This document shows positions 1 through 6,778 of a stretch of 8,883 nt of DNA, piece after piece. The stretch comes from an uncultured Dysosmobacter sp. (GTDB lineage Bacteria > Bacillota > Clostridia > Oscillospirales > Oscillospiraceae), in NCBI GenBank assembly GCA_934504065.1, contig CAKSVQ010000094.1, positions 1 through 8,883 on the forward strand, written 5' to 3'. A program made the position numbers and the translations under genes. Every line of letters starts with the position of its first letter. The stretch's first letter is position 1. Below the pieces are notes generated by a model that saw only the letters and a list, made by a program, of their open reading frames with translations, was not told where the DNA came from and did no database searches.

Positions 1-482
1 TGTAGGCAACAGAATATGTGTGTTATACAATATATCCAAGTGACGATTATAGCTGTCGAACCGCATATTACCAGACAAGGTTTCTTCACTATCTTTTGTA
101 TCAATATTTAGGGAAGATATGGGGCAGAGAAAAGCTCTTTGTGCCTTTGAACCACATGTTAAAGAAGATATATCACAAAGGACAAATGGGTCGCGGGAAA
201 AATGGACGGAAACCTGCTGCCCCAGTCTTAAATAGATTTCCAAATAGACTTGCTTGTGATTGCTCCCCTCACAGACAACCACATGGTCCAAAATTGTGCT
301 GATGAGTTTAGATACAATACCGTTTCAAAACATAGTTCCTCCCATAGTGCTCTTTTCAACAAAGCAGGGTAGAACTGCGTAACTTTATTCTCTTCCTCCT
401 GATGCCGGAGCAAAACGACTTGTTCCTGCAAATTCGTGATCTGCTCATTTAAAGTCTTTTGATAAGGCTGATGAATGGCCGC
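1..482 (-). pseudogene. Frame-broken remnant resembling the C-terminal end of a large serine recombinase; runs off the left edge
   Basis: On the minus strand a frame open from 482 to 228 (no ATG; a TTG at 431) encodes a coiled-coil-like stretch containing LNEQITNLQEQVVLLRHQEE and then ALWEELCFETV. Near 315-325 the apparent homology passes to another frame, as after a one-base deletion. That frame reads SKLISTILDHVVVCEGSNHK, then VYLEIYLRLGQ, and stays open to base 1. Coiled coil, then a 'LI..I.VHE...I.IYYRF.G'-type end, is the usual C-terminal pattern of large serine recombinases and resolvase-like proteins. The catalytic N-terminal and zinc-ribbon parts are absent: a stop at 483-485 closes the first frame upstream, and the 100 bases before sigK carry no recombinase motif. 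Base composition is clearly more AT-rich than the neighbouring genes. The family call rests on a short pattern read by eye; the open tail past the LGQ segment is longer than I would expect for this family. Confidence 0.42.
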
Positions 483-485
483 TTA

Positions 486-584
486 TCCTAGTTTCTCACC
501 GCTTACAATAACGGCGGCGCTATCCTAATATAACCGATGCCCGGATAAGCCTGTATTTTCAAAGCTTTCCGGGCTTCACTTACA
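486..584. other. Gene-free flank between the recombinase remnant and split sigK
   Basis: No convincing gene. It contains an 8-base inverted repeat, GCTTATCC at 481-488 and GGATAAGC at 543-550. On the minus strand, one base out of the sigK frame, about 30 codons are open (VLNVSEARKALKIQAY and beyond) before a stop near 500. If the sigK break is an element boundary, this is the first element sequence inside it, and the recombinase binding site would lie here and across the boundary. Confidence 0.4.
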
Positions 585-600
585 TTAAGCACCGCGCGAT
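585..600. other. Putative attachment-site junction inside sigK
   Basis: The sigK frame matches the family through the SRSYVSR motif, whose last Arg codon is 594-596. It then reads only Gly-Ala-stop instead of the expected IEKRAL-type continuation. Base composition also falls from here leftward. This is the pattern left when an element integrates by site-specific recombination in the 3' part of a gene. The exact crossover cannot be fixed without the other junction. Confidence 0.45.
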
Positions 601-1229
601 ACATAGCTCCTGGATATGCCGAAGGACGCGGCCACTTCCCGCTGGGTCAGGGGGACGGTGCCGCCCAGGCCATAGCGCAGGCGGATGATCTCCGCTTCCC
701 GGGCGTTCAGGCGCTGCTGTACCAGCATTCTGAGCTTCCGGGCGTTTTCCCGGTCGTGAAGGTCTTCCAGCATGGTGTCGTCCACGCCCACCACGTCCAT
801 CAGCTGCAAGGCATTGCCCTCCTTATCCGATTCAATGGAATCCGACAGTGAAACCTCGCTTTGCAGTTTTTTCTGGCTGCGGAAGTACATCAGTATCTCA
901 TTTTCAATGCATCTGGCCGCGTAGGTTGCAAGGCGAGCGCCTTTGGATGGGTCGAAGCTGGAAATGCCCTTGATCAGGCCGATGGTACCGATGGAGACCA
1001 GATCCTCCTGATCGGCAGTATTCACATAGTACTTTTTGATGATGTGGGACACCAGCCGCAGGTTGTGCTCGATGAGTACGTTCCGCGCCTGCGGGTCGCC
1101 CCCAGCGCAGCGTTCCAGCCACATCCGTTCCTCCGCGGCGGACAGGGGCTTTGGAAACGATCCGCCCCCGGACAACCGCAGGGACAGCAGCAATGAGTTG
1201 GCAAACAGAAGCAGTGCAGCAGACAGCAT
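585..1229 (-). CDS. sigK: Sporulation sigma factor SigK, 3' part split off within region 4.2
   Basis: Late mother-cell RNA polymerase sigma factor, 214 codons. The ATG at 1227-1229 is preceded by AAGGAGG (1237-1243) at 7 bases, so the in-frame ATG 30 codons upstream is not needed. Residues 1-20 form the hydrophobic pro-sequence typical of pro-SigK (MLSAALLLFANSLLL), followed by GGGSFPKPLS. Region 2 is at about 49-117, with RNVLIEHNLRLV, DQEDLVSIGTIGLIKGI and ATYAARCIENEILMYFR, all SigK/SigE-family hallmarks. Region 4 begins near 160 and the frame ends GISRSYVSR-Gly-Ala-stop. Family members continue for roughly 20-30 residues (IEKRAL...), so the end of the DNA-binding helix is missing. The AT-rich, recombinase-remnant flank suggests an intervening element as in Bacillus skin or C. 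difficile skin-Cd, where excision in the mother cell rebuilds the gene. If the element is dead, this is a pseudogene. It is divergent from the GIY-YIG gene. Confidence 0.85.
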   Translation of the reverse strand: MLSAALLLFANSLLLSLRLSGGGSFPKPLSAAEERMWLERCAGGDPQARNVLIEHNLRLVSHIIKKYYVNTADQEDLVSIGTIGLIKGISSFDPSKGARLATYAARCIENEILMYFRSQKKLQSEVSLSDSIESDKEGNALQLMDVVGVDDTMLEDLHDRENARKLRMLVQQRLNAREAEIIRLRYGLGGTVPLTQREVAASFGISRSYVSRGA

Positions 1230-1248
1230 TTCATCCCCTCCTTCCGCC

Positions 1249-1278
1249 AGCGTATGCGGAAAAAGGAAGTCCCTATGC
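1249..1278 (-). promoter_or_regulatory. Candidate SigE-type promoter for sigK
   Basis: On the minus strand GCATAGG (1272-1278) lies 15 bases upstream of CATACGCT (1249-1256), resembling the SigE -35 (GNATANT-like) and -10 (CATACANT). sigK is classically SigE-controlled. The predicted start falls at about 1242, at the edge of the ribosome site, leaving an unusually short leader, so the call is tentative. Confidence 0.3.
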
Positions 1279-1281
1279 CCC

Positions 1282-1310
1282 TTGCGCGGCAAAGCGCGGT
1301 GTGATATTCT
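1282..1310 (+). promoter_or_regulatory. Candidate housekeeping promoter for the GIY-YIG gene
   Basis: TTGCGC (1282-1287), 17 bases, then TATTCT (1305-1310) preceded by TGA, giving an extended -10. The start would be near 1317, about 19 bases before the ATG. Both hexamers are imperfect. Confidence 0.33.
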
Positions 1311-1335
1311 GAAAATCACGGCGGGAGGTGCGGCG

Positions 1336-1614
1336 ATGGCGTGGTATGTATATATGCTTTTGTGTGGAGACGGTTCCCTTTACACGGGCTGCACCGACAA
1401 TGTATCCCGGCGGCTGGCGGCCCATCAGGCCGGACGGGGCGCAAAATACACCCGCAGCCGCCTGCCATTGACGCTGGTCTATCAGGAGCCCCAGCCGGAC
1501 AAGTCCGCCGCGCTGCGGCGGGAAGCCGCCATCAAGCGCCTGAAGCGCCCCCAGAAACTGCTGCTGATCCAAACGCAGCCGCCCGGTGGCCCCAGTGCTC
1601 CGCCAACCCCATAA
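1336..1614 (+). CDS. Small GIY-YIG domain protein (YhbQ/UPF0213-type)
   Basis: 92 residues, the usual size for stand-alone GIY-YIG proteins of the YhbQ/YazA group. The ATG at 1336 has GGGAGG (1323-1328) at 7 bases. The signature appears as WYVYMLLCGDGSLYTG at residues 3-18 (VYM and YTG in the places of GIY and YIG). The expected catalytic Arg lies in VSRRLAAH (R25/R26), and the Glu expected to bind the metal is in RREAAIKRLKR (E63). The last ~12 residues are a Pro/Gly-rich tail outside the domain. Members are thought to be structure-specific or single-strand nucleases, though many are uncharacterised. It is a single-gene unit: divergent from sigK, followed by its own terminator, and convergent with the large surface-protein gene. 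Nothing links it functionally to either neighbour. Confidence 0.88.
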   Translation: MAWYVYMLLCGDGSLYTGCTDNVSRRLAAHQAGRGAKYTRSRLPLTLVYQEPQPDKSAALRREAAIKRLKRPQKLLLIQTQPPGGPSAPPTP

Positions 1615-1628
1615 GCGATAAAACAACC

Positions 1629-1665
1629 GCCCCTGCGCAGAAGTTCTGCGCAGGGGCACTTTTTT
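1629..1665. terminator. Bidirectional intrinsic terminator between convergent genes
   Basis: A perfect 12-bp GC-rich stem, GCCCCTGCGCAG (1629-1640) with CTGCGCAGGGGC (1646-1657), closes a 5-base loop. Six Ts follow on the plus strand (1660-1665). On the minus strand the stem is followed by a T-rich GGTTGTTTTATC. It lies 15 bases after the GIY-YIG stop and 18 bases after the surface-protein stop, so it can serve both. Confidence 0.9.
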
Positions 1666-1675
1666 ATGATGGTGC

Positions 1676-4600
1676 TTATTTGCCGCTCATCTGGCGGTAA
1701 AGGAACGTCACGATCTGGGCCCGGGTGCAGGCATTAGCCGGGGCGAAGCGGTCGGCGCTCACGCCCTGCGTAATGCCCTGCTCCACCGCCCACTGCACGG
1801 CGGCACGGTAATAGGTGTCCGCCGGAACATCGCTGAAGCTGTGGCCGGAAGCCGCAGGCGATCCAGCGGCGCGGTACAAAAACGCCACCGTCTGGCTGCG
1901 GGTCACCGTGGCATCCGGAGCAAACTCCGTCTCGCTGATGCCTTGCGCGATCCCGTTTTCCATAGCCCAAAGCACCGCGTTGTAATAATACATACCGCTC
2001 TGCACGTCCGTCAGGCGGGTGTCCGTGTTCTGCGGCAGGGGAGAGCCCGCTGCGCGCCACAGGAAGGTGATGATCTGCGCGCGGGTACAAGCGCTGTACG
2101 GTGCAAATTCACTGCTGGTCACACCACTGGTAATCCCGCTGTCCACCGCCCACTGCACGGCGCTTGCAAAGTAATCGCTTGCGGAAACATCCCCAAAGCC
2201 GCTGCCAGCCGAGGGAGTCTCCGCGCTGCCGCCCGCCGTGGGATTCTGCCGGACGGAGCTGGTGGAAGACCCGCCGCCGGAGCCACCGTTCGAGGGCTGG
2301 GAGGGCTCCGTGTTTCCGTTATCCTGCTTCGCCGTGGAAACGGTGAAGGTCAGCGTGGGATAGCCGTCGGCAAGCACCGTCAGGGCGTAGGACGCGCCGT
2401 CTCCCTTTGTAAAGGGCGCAGCGGTCAGGTCGATGGCACCATCAGCGCGCACCACCTGCACGGCCCCCTCGCCCACGGCGGCATAGCTGCTGCCGTCCAC
2501 CACCACGGCGGTGATGGCGTGGTGGTAATCGGCAAACTGCGCGTCTGTGATCTGCGCGTCCGCCTTCACCAGCGCCTTGCTGTCCGCGTCATACCGGGCC
2601 ACCGTTCCGGCAGCCTCCAGCGTAAATACCGCAGAGACGGGCGCATACTTGCCGGAACCGTCCGTGAGCAGGAGGGTATACGTTCCGGCGGCGGGCGTGC
2701 CCGTCCAGACCAGCGTACTGTCCTCCATATGGAAGTCATACGCGCTCAGGTCGTTCTCCCCCTGCCGGACCGTGCAGATCGGATGGAAGTCCTCTGGCAG
2801 GCCCTCGGCAGTGACCGCCGCCGCGTGAGAGACATTCCACGCACTGGCGACCGTCAGCTTTGCGTGGGGGTCCCGGGGCACCAAGGTCTCCGTACCGATG
2901 CGGAGGATGGGGCCGTCGCTGAGGTAATAGGTGATGCAGTCAATGGTCTTGCCCTGCAGGGCGGCATAGGCTCCGTCGCTGCCAAAGCCCAGCTCGGTGC
3001 CCCGCCAGATCTCCGCCACATGGCGCAGGCCGTAAACCGCGCCGTCCTGCGTGTGCAGCGTCACCGCCGCCACCCGGGAGGCAACGTCCTCCGGCAGGCC
3101 GCTGACCGTCATTTCATAGTAGGCGTGGCGGCCTCCGGTTTGCAGCGTCACCGTGCCGACAAGCTCCTCCGGCGTGCCCGTGGCGGGGCCAAAGGAGAAG
3201 CTGCCGTCTTCGGCCACCGTCAGCTCCTTGCAGGAGGAAGGCTCTTCCTTCAGAAGATAGTAGGCATAGTCGCCGTTTTCAAACAGCGCGTCCTTACCCT
3301 GATATTCCGTGGTGGTCTCCTGTCCGCGCAGGGTGACCGTGATGCGCACGGAGTCCGCGTCCGTCACCTGCGTGCAGCCTTGCAGCACAGAGAGATCGGC
3401 CACATACACCGGGTAGATCACGCCGGAAATATCGCTGCCGTCGGCATTTTTGTGGTACGACCCGGCCGCCAGCGCGCTGCGGGTCTTATTCAGCGTGGCA
3501 GAGGTCACAGCGTCCACCTGTGCCCGCGTCTCACTGCCGGACTGCTCCGCCTCGTAGAAGCGGTCATAGGGAATGTTCATCAGCACATATCCGCCGGAAG
3601 CGTCGATCGTAAACCGATCCAGCGGCGGCGTCAGCTCAATGCCGCTCTTCCAATACAGCGCGGCAAGGGGATCGTCCACTCCGGTCACGTCCTGCGTGCC
3701 GTCTTCCACATGGTGCAAAAGGCTGGAGACCGTCACGCTGCCGTCAAAAGCCTTACCGGGGGTCTTTTGGTGGGATGCGGACGCCGTTGCGCCCTGCAGA
3801 TAGACCTGCGTGGCAGAGACCGTGCCGTTTCCGGTGACGGCGCTGCCGCCGTCGCCCCAGAGGGGCTGGCCGCCGATGGCCACCAGCTTGCCCTGCCCGG
3901 TGATGGTTCCGTTATCCAATTCAATGGCGCTGCCGCCGTCGGAATACAGCGTCACGGTGCCGCTGCCGCCATAGGCCACCAGCGTTGCGCCGTCTTCCAG
4001 CGTCAGCGTGCCGTTTTCCACCCGCAGGGCGGTCTGGCCCTGCTCATCTCCGGCATCGTCGCCCTCGATGAACACCTGTCCGCGCACCGTCACATTGCCC
4101 ATGGCCGTCACCACAGGCGCATGGGTGGTGCGGTCCACCAGATCGCCGTTTGCCAGATAGTTGGCGTGGGAGTAAATGGCGGCGTTTTCCAAGATCGCGC
4201 CGTCCGCCAGCCGCAGCTGGCCGCACAGGGACGCGCCCGTGGTAAACTCGCCCGTATAGCCGTCATAGTTCATGGAGAAGGCGCCGCCGTTTTCCACGTC
4301 GATGATGCCCTGCACCACGGAATCCGACAGCGTAAGCTTGCCGCCGTTTTCCACAACGATGCGGACGCTGCTGAGGATCTCCATGTTCACAAAGGTCAGC
4401 TCACAGCCGCTGGGGATATACAGCGTCTGGGGAATGTCGCCTTTTTCCACCTGCTTCCACGGGATGTCATAGCCCAAGTACCCATAGGTGCCGCTTTCCT
4501 GCGAGCCGAACCACGCCTCCACTTCCGCGGACACGCGGACGCTCTCTTCCTCGCCTGCCACGTTGCTGCCAAAGTTCCTGATGGCCCACGGCTCCATGAT

Positions 4601-6523
4601 GTTCCACGCGTACTTGCCGCTTTCATAGCGCTTCAAATTCTCCGGCACCAGCCGCTCGGCCAGCGTTTCCTCCCCGATGTAAATGCGGAAGGGCAGCGCG
4701 TTGCTGGTGGCCGTCCGGCCCTGCATATCCTCCACGGAGACGGAGATGAGGTAGCTGCCCACATCCTTGGGCGTACCGCTTAAGGTCAGGTCACTGCTGA
4801 TGGTGAGATACACGCCCTCCATACCGCTGTCAGCCGTTTCCGGGGTGCCGCTGGCCGTGTCCGGCACGATGCGCACCGCGCACTTGCTGCCGTTGAGATC
4901 GACCTTGGAGAAGTTGTCCAGTTCCTCCCAATCGCTGTCGGCCACCTCGGCATCCTGTTCCACCAGCGCGCCGTATACCTTCACGGCGCTGTTCTTATTG
5001 CTGGAAGCGCCGCCCACGCTGGCGCTGGATACGCCGTCGTAGTCCTTCTGGCCCACAATGGCGGCCTCGAAGCTGCCCTCCAGCTTCACGTGCAGCACAT
5101 AGGGGTCGCCCTTGCCGTCGTCCTCCACGGCGGAGGCATTGCCGTCGGTGTCGATCACCAGCTTGAAGGTCAGGGGCGTGTAGCCCTGTGCGGTGATGGT
5201 GACCACGTCGCCGCTGCGCAGAATGGGGGTCGTGGCGCTGGGGCTGAAGTCCTTCGCGGCAAACACCAGACGGTCGTTGGACGTGTCCTTTTTATACACG
5301 CCGCCGCTGCTGACCGCAATGCTCTCCGTCCACGGCGTGCCGTTCACGCTGACGCCTGTGACCTTGCCCGCAAAGCCCGCTTCGCTGAAGGTCACATACC
5401 ATTCGCTGCCGAACGGATCCTGCGTGAAGCTAATGCGGATACTGCCGCTCTCCGCAGGGGTGCTTTCCTCAAACACGGCGGAGACCAGCACGTTTCTTCC
5501 GGGCATGGTGAAGGTATAGGAGTTCTTCTCCACCCGCTCCGTCACGTCTTTCCCGTCGACGGTCAGGTTCTCCAGTTGATAGCCGTCCTCCGGCGCGGCG
5601 GTCACGGTGACGGACTCGCCCTCCTTGGCCGCGGCCGGAGAGACCGTGACCACGCCATGGGCAATGTCCTCCGCCACGGTGACGGCATAGGTCGTCTCCG
5701 CAGGCGCGGACACCACTTCGGCGGTGTGGCTGGTCTTATCCAGCCGGAGCATCAGGGGCAGATAGCCCTCTGCCGAGATCACGCAGGTGGCCGGGTTATC
5801 GGAGAAGTTCTCGCCGATGTAGACATAGCCGTTAGAGCTGTCCACATAATAGCTCTGGTTGTTCCACACACTGTAAGAACTGCTTCCCTTGCTCCAGTCG
5901 CTTCCGTTGACCTGCACGCCGCTGATAGCGGCCAGCCAGTCGGAAGCCCCCACAAAGGTCAGCCTGAAGTCATAGCCAAAGTTCGAACTGCACGTAAAGG
6001 ACGCGGGCGGCTCTTTCAGGGTCTCGCCGCCTCCGGTTTCACCGCTGTTTTCCCCGCCGCCGGAGTTCGTTCCCGCAACGACTGTGGCGGTGTAAACGTC
6101 CTGATAGCTGACGCGCTCCTTTGTGATGGAGATGGTCAGGTCCGCATAGCCGCTGGCTGAAACGACCGCGGTCAGGGGGAACGTATCCGCAGCGTCAATG
6201 ACGATCTGCAGCGCCTTTTCGCTGCCATAGGCTCCCGTTACATTTCCAACGTTCCAGACCCTTGTGTCGCTGGAAAAGGAGTTGATGGCCTGCTTTTCAT
6301 AGCTTGTGCCGTTCACGCTGACGCCGTCCACAGCGTCCAGCCATGCGTCGTCCGCGTCGGAAAAGGTCAGATCCAACTCCGTCACCCAAAGTCCGCTCGC
6401 CGTGCACCCTTTCACCTCTGTCGGCGGTGTCTTGTCCGCCGCCATGGCGGGCGTTACCGCCGTGGACAGCACAAGGGCCGCTGAAAGGAACAGGGAACCA
6501 AGCTTTTTCCAAATGTTCTTCAT
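1676..6523 (-). CDS. Large SLH-anchored surface protein with HID (DUF1533)-like domains, Tp47-like region and candidate flavinylation motif
   Basis: 1615 residues from the ATG at 6521-6523, which has AAGGAGG at 5 bases and starts a clear Sec signal peptide cut after VTPAMA (about residue 28). The in-frame extension to 6625 is ignored. Domains by eye: HID/DUF1533-like at ~36-137, ~172-265, ~360-458 and ~1306-1398 (W-x-I-x-x-V-x-VNG start, A-x-GY end); an InlB-type repeat at ~279-352; an Ig/He_PIG-like fold at ~475-617 (LTLSGTPKDVGSY); Gly/Asn-rich beta-solenoid at ~695-935; a Tp47 domain C-like part at ~960-1047 (NIPYDRFYEAE, VDAVTSATLNKT, GSYHKNADGSDI); a further Tp47-like region to ~1220 (LRHVAEIWRGTEL); an Ig-like domain at ~1222-1303; a Ser/Gly linker at 1399-1442; and SLH domains at 1443-1495, 1504-1555 and 1563-1613 with TRAQ/TRSQ motifs. 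SLH repeats bind secondary wall polymers, so the protein should sit on the wall facing outward. HID domains are named for hemoglobin binding in Shr, but ligand binding here is unproven. D1004-T1010 resembles an ApbE target and apbE lies divergently next door. Confidence 0.9.
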   Translation of the reverse strand: MKNIWKKLGSLFLSAALVLSTAVTPAMAADKTPPTEVKGCTASGLWVTELDLTFSDADDAWLDAVDGVSVNGTSYEKQAINSFSSDTRVWNVGNVTGAYGSEKALQIVIDAADTFPLTAVVSASGYADLTISITKERVSYQDVYTATVVAGTNSGGGENSGETGGGETLKEPPASFTCSSNFGYDFRLTFVGASDWLAAISGVQVNGSDWSKGSSSYSVWNNQSYYVDSSNGYVYIGENFSDNPATCVISAEGYLPLMLRLDKTSHTAEVVSAPAETTYAVTVAEDIAHGVVTVSPAAAKEGESVTVTAAPEDGYQLENLTVDGKDVTERVEKNSYTFTMPGRNVLVSAVFEESTPAESGSIRISFTQDPFGSEWYVTFSEAGFAGKVTGVSVNGTPWTESIAVSSGGVYKKDTSNDRLVFAAKDFSPSATTPILRSGDVVTITAQGYTPLTFKLVIDTDGNASAVEDDGKGDPYVLHVKLEGSFEAAIVGQKDYDGVSSASVGGASSNKNSAVKVYGALVEQDAEVADSDWEELDNFSKVDLNGSKCAVRIVPDTASGTPETADSGMEGVYLTISSDLTLSGTPKDVGSYLISVSVEDMQGRTATSNALPFRIYIGEETLAERLVPENLKRYESGKYAWNIMEPWAIRNFGSNVAGEEESVRVSAEVEAWFGSQESGTYGYLGYDIPWKQVEKGDIPQTLYIPSGCELTFVNMEILSSVRIVVENGGKLTLSDSVVQGIIDVENGGAFSMNYDGYTGEFTTGASLCGQLRLADGAILENAAIYSHANYLANGDLVDRTTHAPVVTAMGNVTVRGQVFIEGDDAGDEQGQTALRVENGTLTLEDGATLVAYGGSGTVTLYSDGGSAIELDNGTITGQGKLVAIGGQPLWGDGGSAVTGNGTVSATQVYLQGATASASHQKTPGKAFDGSVTVSSLLHHVEDGTQDVTGVDDPLAALYWKSGIELTPPLDRFTIDASGGYVLMNIPYDRFYEAEQSGSETRAQVDAVTSATLNKTRSALAAGSYHKNADGSDISGVIYPVYVADLSVLQGCTQVTDADSVRITVTLRGQETTTEYQGKDALFENGDYAYYLLKEEPSSCKELTVAEDGSFSFGPATGTPEELVGTVTLQTGGRHAYYEMTVSGLPEDVASRVAAVTLHTQDGAVYGLRHVAEIWRGTELGFGSDGAYAALQGKTIDCITYYLSDGPILRIGTETLVPRDPHAKLTVASAWNVSHAAAVTAEGLPEDFHPICTVRQGENDLSAYDFHMEDSTLVWTGTPAAGTYTLLLTDGSGKYAPVSAVFTLEAAGTVARYDADSKALVKADAQITDAQFADYHHAITAVVVDGSSYAAVGEGAVQVVRADGAIDLTAAPFTKGDGASYALTVLADGYPTLTFTVSTAKQDNGNTEPSQPSNGGSGGGSSTSSVRQNPTAGGSAETPSAGSGFGDVSASDYFASAVQWAVDSGITSGVTSSEFAPYSACTRAQIITFLWRAAGSPLPQNTDTRLTDVQSGMYYYNAVLWAMENGIAQGISETEFAPDATVTRSQTVAFLYRAAGSPAASGHSFSDVPADTYYRAAVQWAVEQGITQGVSADRFAPANACTRAQIVTFLYRQMSGK
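1782..2162. repeat. 21-bp exact direct repeat in the codons of SLH domains 1 and 3
   Basis: The same 21 bases occur at 1782-1802 and 2142-2162, exactly 360 bp apart, both coding for the AVQWAV segment of an SLH domain. The flanking bases are similar but not identical. The spacing is a multiple of three. Confidence 0.85.
3494..3514 (-). other. Candidate ApbE flavinylation motif in the surface protein
   Basis: Codons 1004-1010 read D-A-V-T-S-A-T, followed by L-N-K-T. The known ApbE target in NqrC, RnfG and FMN_bind domains is D-x-x-(S/T)-G-A-(T/S), with FMN linked to the last Thr. Here every position fits except Gly, replaced by Ser. T1010 (codon 3494-3496) is the predicted acceptor. Modification is an inference. 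Confidence 0.5.
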
Positions 6524-6632
6524 GAAGTCCTCCTTGTCAAATGGTTTGTGCGCCCCGCAGCGCGGACGCGGCGGCAGGCCGTCTTCCTCTCCGCGCGTGC
6601 CGTTTTTTACCCTGCGGTTTTCCAAAGCCGTC

Positions 6633-6661
6633 TTGAAAGAGCCCCCTTTCTATGGTACAAT
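6633..6661 (+). promoter_or_regulatory. Promoter reading toward apbE
   Basis: TTGAAA (6633-6638), 17 bases, TACAAT (6656-6661) with TGG just before it: a near-consensus housekeeping promoter with extended -10. The start would be near 6668, giving a leader of nearly 200 bases that runs through both palindromes before the apbE ATG at 6865. Confidence 0.6.
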
Positions 6662-6690
6662 GCAGCCAGTTTTTCAGAGTATGCGAAATA

Positions 6691-6706
6691 GTTAGTTTTG
6701 ACTAAC
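6691..6706. promoter_or_regulatory. Operator-like palindrome 1 (GTTAGT-N4-ACTAAC)
   Basis: GTTAGT, TTTG, ACTAAC: six-base perfect arms around four bases, extendable to AGTTAGT/ACTAACT. It begins about 23 bases past the predicted apbE start. A second site of the same form lies at 6749-6764. The TTAG...CTAA outline is like sites of DtxR-type iron/manganese regulators, and MarR-type proteins can use similar dyads; the regulator is not in this window. It is abutted by a separate 10-base palindrome, TTGCATGCAA (6707-6716). Confidence 0.5.
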
Positions 6707-6714
6707 TTGCATGC

Positions 6715-6736
6715 AAAAGAAAAACCGCCGCGCGGT
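6715..6736 (-). terminator. Possible weak attenuator in the surface-protein leader
   Basis: Read on the minus strand: ACCGC, loop GCG, GCGGT (6736-6724), then TTTTCTTTT down to 6715. The five-pair GC-rich hairpin followed by a U tract lies about 36-57 bases after the predicted start of the surface-protein transcript and before its ATG. The stem is short, so it may only be a pause or may be nothing. Confidence 0.28.
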
Positions 6737-6748
6737 CGTATTTTGTCA

Positions 6749-6764
6749 GTTAGCTCTTGCTAAC
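6749..6764. promoter_or_regulatory. Operator-like palindrome 2 (GTTAGC-N4-GCTAAC)
   Basis: GTTAGC, TCTT, GCTAAC: the same arm length and spacer length as the site at 6691-6706, with centres 58 bases apart. It begins about 8 bases downstream of the predicted start of the minus-strand promoter, a position suited to repression of the surface-protein gene. Confidence 0.5.
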
Positions 6765-6778
6765 CGATGCCAGAACGT

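Noticed and set aside
18..302. Plus-strand 94-codon ORF in the AT-rich left end.
   Set aside because: No family resemblance or good ribosome site, and it lies antisense to the recombinase-like frames.
486..600. Simple frameshift of the sigK end: the frame one base away reads VSEARKALK, faintly like VSRIEKRALK.
   Set aside because: The alignment needs gaps and a duplicated VS, the following residues (IQAYPGIGYIRI) do not resemble a SigK tail, and composition changes here. Not fully excluded; comparison with a related sigK would settle it.
1841..4783. Very long (980-codon) plus-strand ORF.
   Set aside because: It lies antisense within the surface-protein gene; its His/Arg/Gly-rich, low-complexity product is typical of a reverse-strand shadow in GC-rich DNA. 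The minus strand has signal peptide and SLH domains.
5090..6160. Plus-strand 356-codon ORF.
   Set aside because: Also a reverse-strand shadow of the surface-protein gene, with no recognisable domain.
6524..6625. N-terminal extension of the surface protein by 34 codons.
   Set aside because: The start at 6523 has a strong ribosome site and begins a clean signal peptide; the extension would bury it behind a charged stretch.
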